Below, piece after piece: positions 49,308-50,295 of a stretch of 50,295 bases of DNA. Location: the NCBI GenBank assembly GCA_030064845.1, contig JASJEC010000087.1, positions 1-50,295 on the forward strand, given 5' to 3'. Position 1 is the stretch's first letter. Each line of letters begins with the position of its first letter. The notes under the pieces were generated by a model that was given only the letters and a program-made list of their open reading frames with translations, did not search any database and was not told the origin of the DNA. Source of the stretch: Kiloniellales bacterium (GTDB lineage: Bacteria > Pseudomonadota > Alphaproteobacteria > Kiloniellales > JAKSDN01). Both the position numbers and the translations under genes were made by a program.

Positions 49308-50288
49308 ATGAGCCCGCCTTCCGACACCGCGCGCGACCTCGATTTCCGGCACCGTCACCTGCTGGGCATCGAAGGGCTTTCGGCCCCCGAAATCGAATTT
49401 CTTCTCGACCTTTCAGAGACTTACGTCGAGTTGAACCGGCAGGAAGACAAGAAGAAGAGCCTGCTGCGCGGGCGCACGGTGATCAACCTCTTCTTCGAGA
49501 GCTCGACCCGCACCCGGACCTCCTTCGAGCTCGCCGCAAAGCGCCTCGGCGCGGACGCGATCAACATGTCGGTCGCCTGGTCGGCGATCAAGAAGGGCGA
49601 GACCCTGATCGACACGGCCATGACCCTGAACGCCATGCACCCCGACGTTCTGGTCGTCCGCCACCCGGACTCGGGCGCGGTCAAGCTGCTGTCCGAGAAG
49701 GTCAACTGCGCTGTGATCAACGCCGGCGACGGCAGCCACGAGCACCCGACCCAGGCCTTGCTCGACGCGCTGACCATCCGCCGTCGCCGGGGCAGCCTCA
49801 AGGGCCTGCTGGTGGCCATCTGCGGCGACATCCTGCACAGCCGGGTCGCCCGCTCGAACATCCACCTGCTCAGCATTCTGGGCGCCCGGGTACGGGTGAT
49901 CGCCCCGCCCACCCTGCTGCCGGCCGCGATCGACCGCCTGGGGGTGGAGGCCTTCTTCGACATGCGGGCCGGCCTGAAGGACTGCGACATCGTCATGATG
50001 CTTCGGCTCCAGACCGAGCGCATGCACGGCAGCTTCGTCCCATCGGTGCGCGAGTACTTCCGCTTCTTCGGCCTCGACAACGAGAAGCTGAAGGCGGCCA
50101 AGCCCGACGCCCTGGTCATGCACCCGGGCCCGATGAACCGCGGCGTCGAGATCGACAGCGAGTTGGCCGACGACATCGACCGCTCGCTGATCCGCGAGCA
50201 GGTCGAGATGGGCGTCGCCGTCCGCATGGCCTGCCTCGACGCCCTGACCCGCCGGCTGCAAAGCAACCTTGCGGAGGGCGCGGCCTGA
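49308..50288 (+). CDS. pyrB: Aspartate carbamoyltransferase catalytic subunit
   Basis: This 326-residue enzyme joins carbamoyl phosphate and aspartate, the first committed step of pyrimidine synthesis. The carbamoyl-phosphate site [24 protein letters not shown]-type loop [22 protein letters not shown] and the late [12 protein letters not shown] are intact. I start at MSPPSD (49308), the usual N-terminus, although no clear ribosome site precedes it; an in-frame start at 49239 overlaps the regulator's upstream region. The stop overlaps an ATG (TGATG) of the next gene. Confidence 0.95.
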   Translation: MSPPSDTARDLDFRHRHLLGIEGLSAPEIEFLLDLSETYVELNRQEDKKKSLLRGRTVINLFFESSTRTRTSFELAAKRLGADAINMSVAWSAIKKGETLIDTAMTLNAMHPDVLVVRHPDSGAVKLLSEKVNCAVINAGDGSHEHPTQALLDALTIRRRRGSLKGLLVAICGDILHSRVARSNIHLLSILGARVRVIAPPTLLPAAIDRLGVEAFFDMRAGLKDCDIVMMLRLQTERMHGSFVPSVREYFRFFGLDNEKLKAAKPDALVMHPGPMNRGVEIDSELADDIDRSLIREQVEMGVAVRMACLDALTRRLQSNLAEGAA

Positions 50289-50295
50289 TGCACGC
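50288..50295 (+). CDS. Start of the next gene, cut by the window edge (possibly pyrC)
   Basis: An ATG shares its A with the pyrB stop (TGATG) and continues as ATGCACGC to the edge. Dihydroorotase (pyrC) follows pyrB in many alphaproteobacteria, but two codons cannot show this. Confidence 0.35.

Overview
The window is high-GC, densely packed bacterial DNA. Gene content and family resemblance point to an alphaproteobacterium, probably of the Rhodospirillales/Kiloniellales group. The indicators are a complete Caulobacter-type cpa/tad pilus locus, a SAM-II riboswitch ahead of metZ, a glutathione-dependent formaldehyde pathway, a GcvT-type dimethylglycine/sarcosine dehydrogenase, a ruvX-pyrB neighbourhood and many TGA/ATG overlaps. 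The taxonomic call is inference. I saw no rRNA, tRNA, CRISPR array or insertion sequence.

Region 1 (1-10.9 kb, minus strand) is the most unusual part. Read right to left, it holds two secreted FlgO/CsgG-like proteins (one with a peptidoglycan-binding domain and a 17-kDa-antigen-like tail), an ExbD/TolR-like protein, two lytic transglycosylases, a large unknown protein, a small unknown protein, a membrane-anchored Lon-like (S16) protease-fold protein, a lipoprotein, two exported proteins, a MotA/TolQ/ExbB-like channel protein and a TonB-like stalk protein. Many of these genes are translationally coupled. I infer an ion-motive-force-driven, envelope-spanning machine that acts on or through peptidoglycan. 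I do not recognise it as a named system.

Region 2 (10.9-21.2 kb) holds a palindromic repeat copy, a receiver-domain remnant, an EF-hand lipoprotein, a CC0125-type lipoprotein, formaldehyde detoxification genes (class III alcohol dehydrogenase and S-formylglutathione hydrolase), a secreted beta-helix protein with an S74 self-cleaving chaperone tail, a BenE-type transporter, a fatty acid desaturase, cytochrome c, msrA and an FkbM methyltransferase.

Region 3 (21.4-23.2 kb) is a SAM-II riboswitch plus terminator controlling a rhodanese-metZ pair, which makes homocysteine from O-succinylhomoserine.

Region 4 (23.2-32.2 kb, minus strand) is the flp-cpaABCDEF-tadBC pilus locus, with pilin, prepilin peptidase, secretin, ATPase and platform proteins. 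The TadE/F/G pseudopilins are not here.

Region 5 (32.6-50.3 kb) is mixed metabolism and regulation. It holds a small-molecule kinase coupled to a DMGDH-like enzyme, a LuxR-type response regulator and a soluble PAS histidine kinase, MscS, pyrophosphatase, a HAL/PAL-fold lyase homologue without the MIO-forming Ala-Ser-Gly triad, ruvX, an AEC transporter and a CaiB-type CoA-transferase. It ends with a GbsR/MarR-controlled SDR/DUF4166 cluster with two near-identical operators, and then pyrB.
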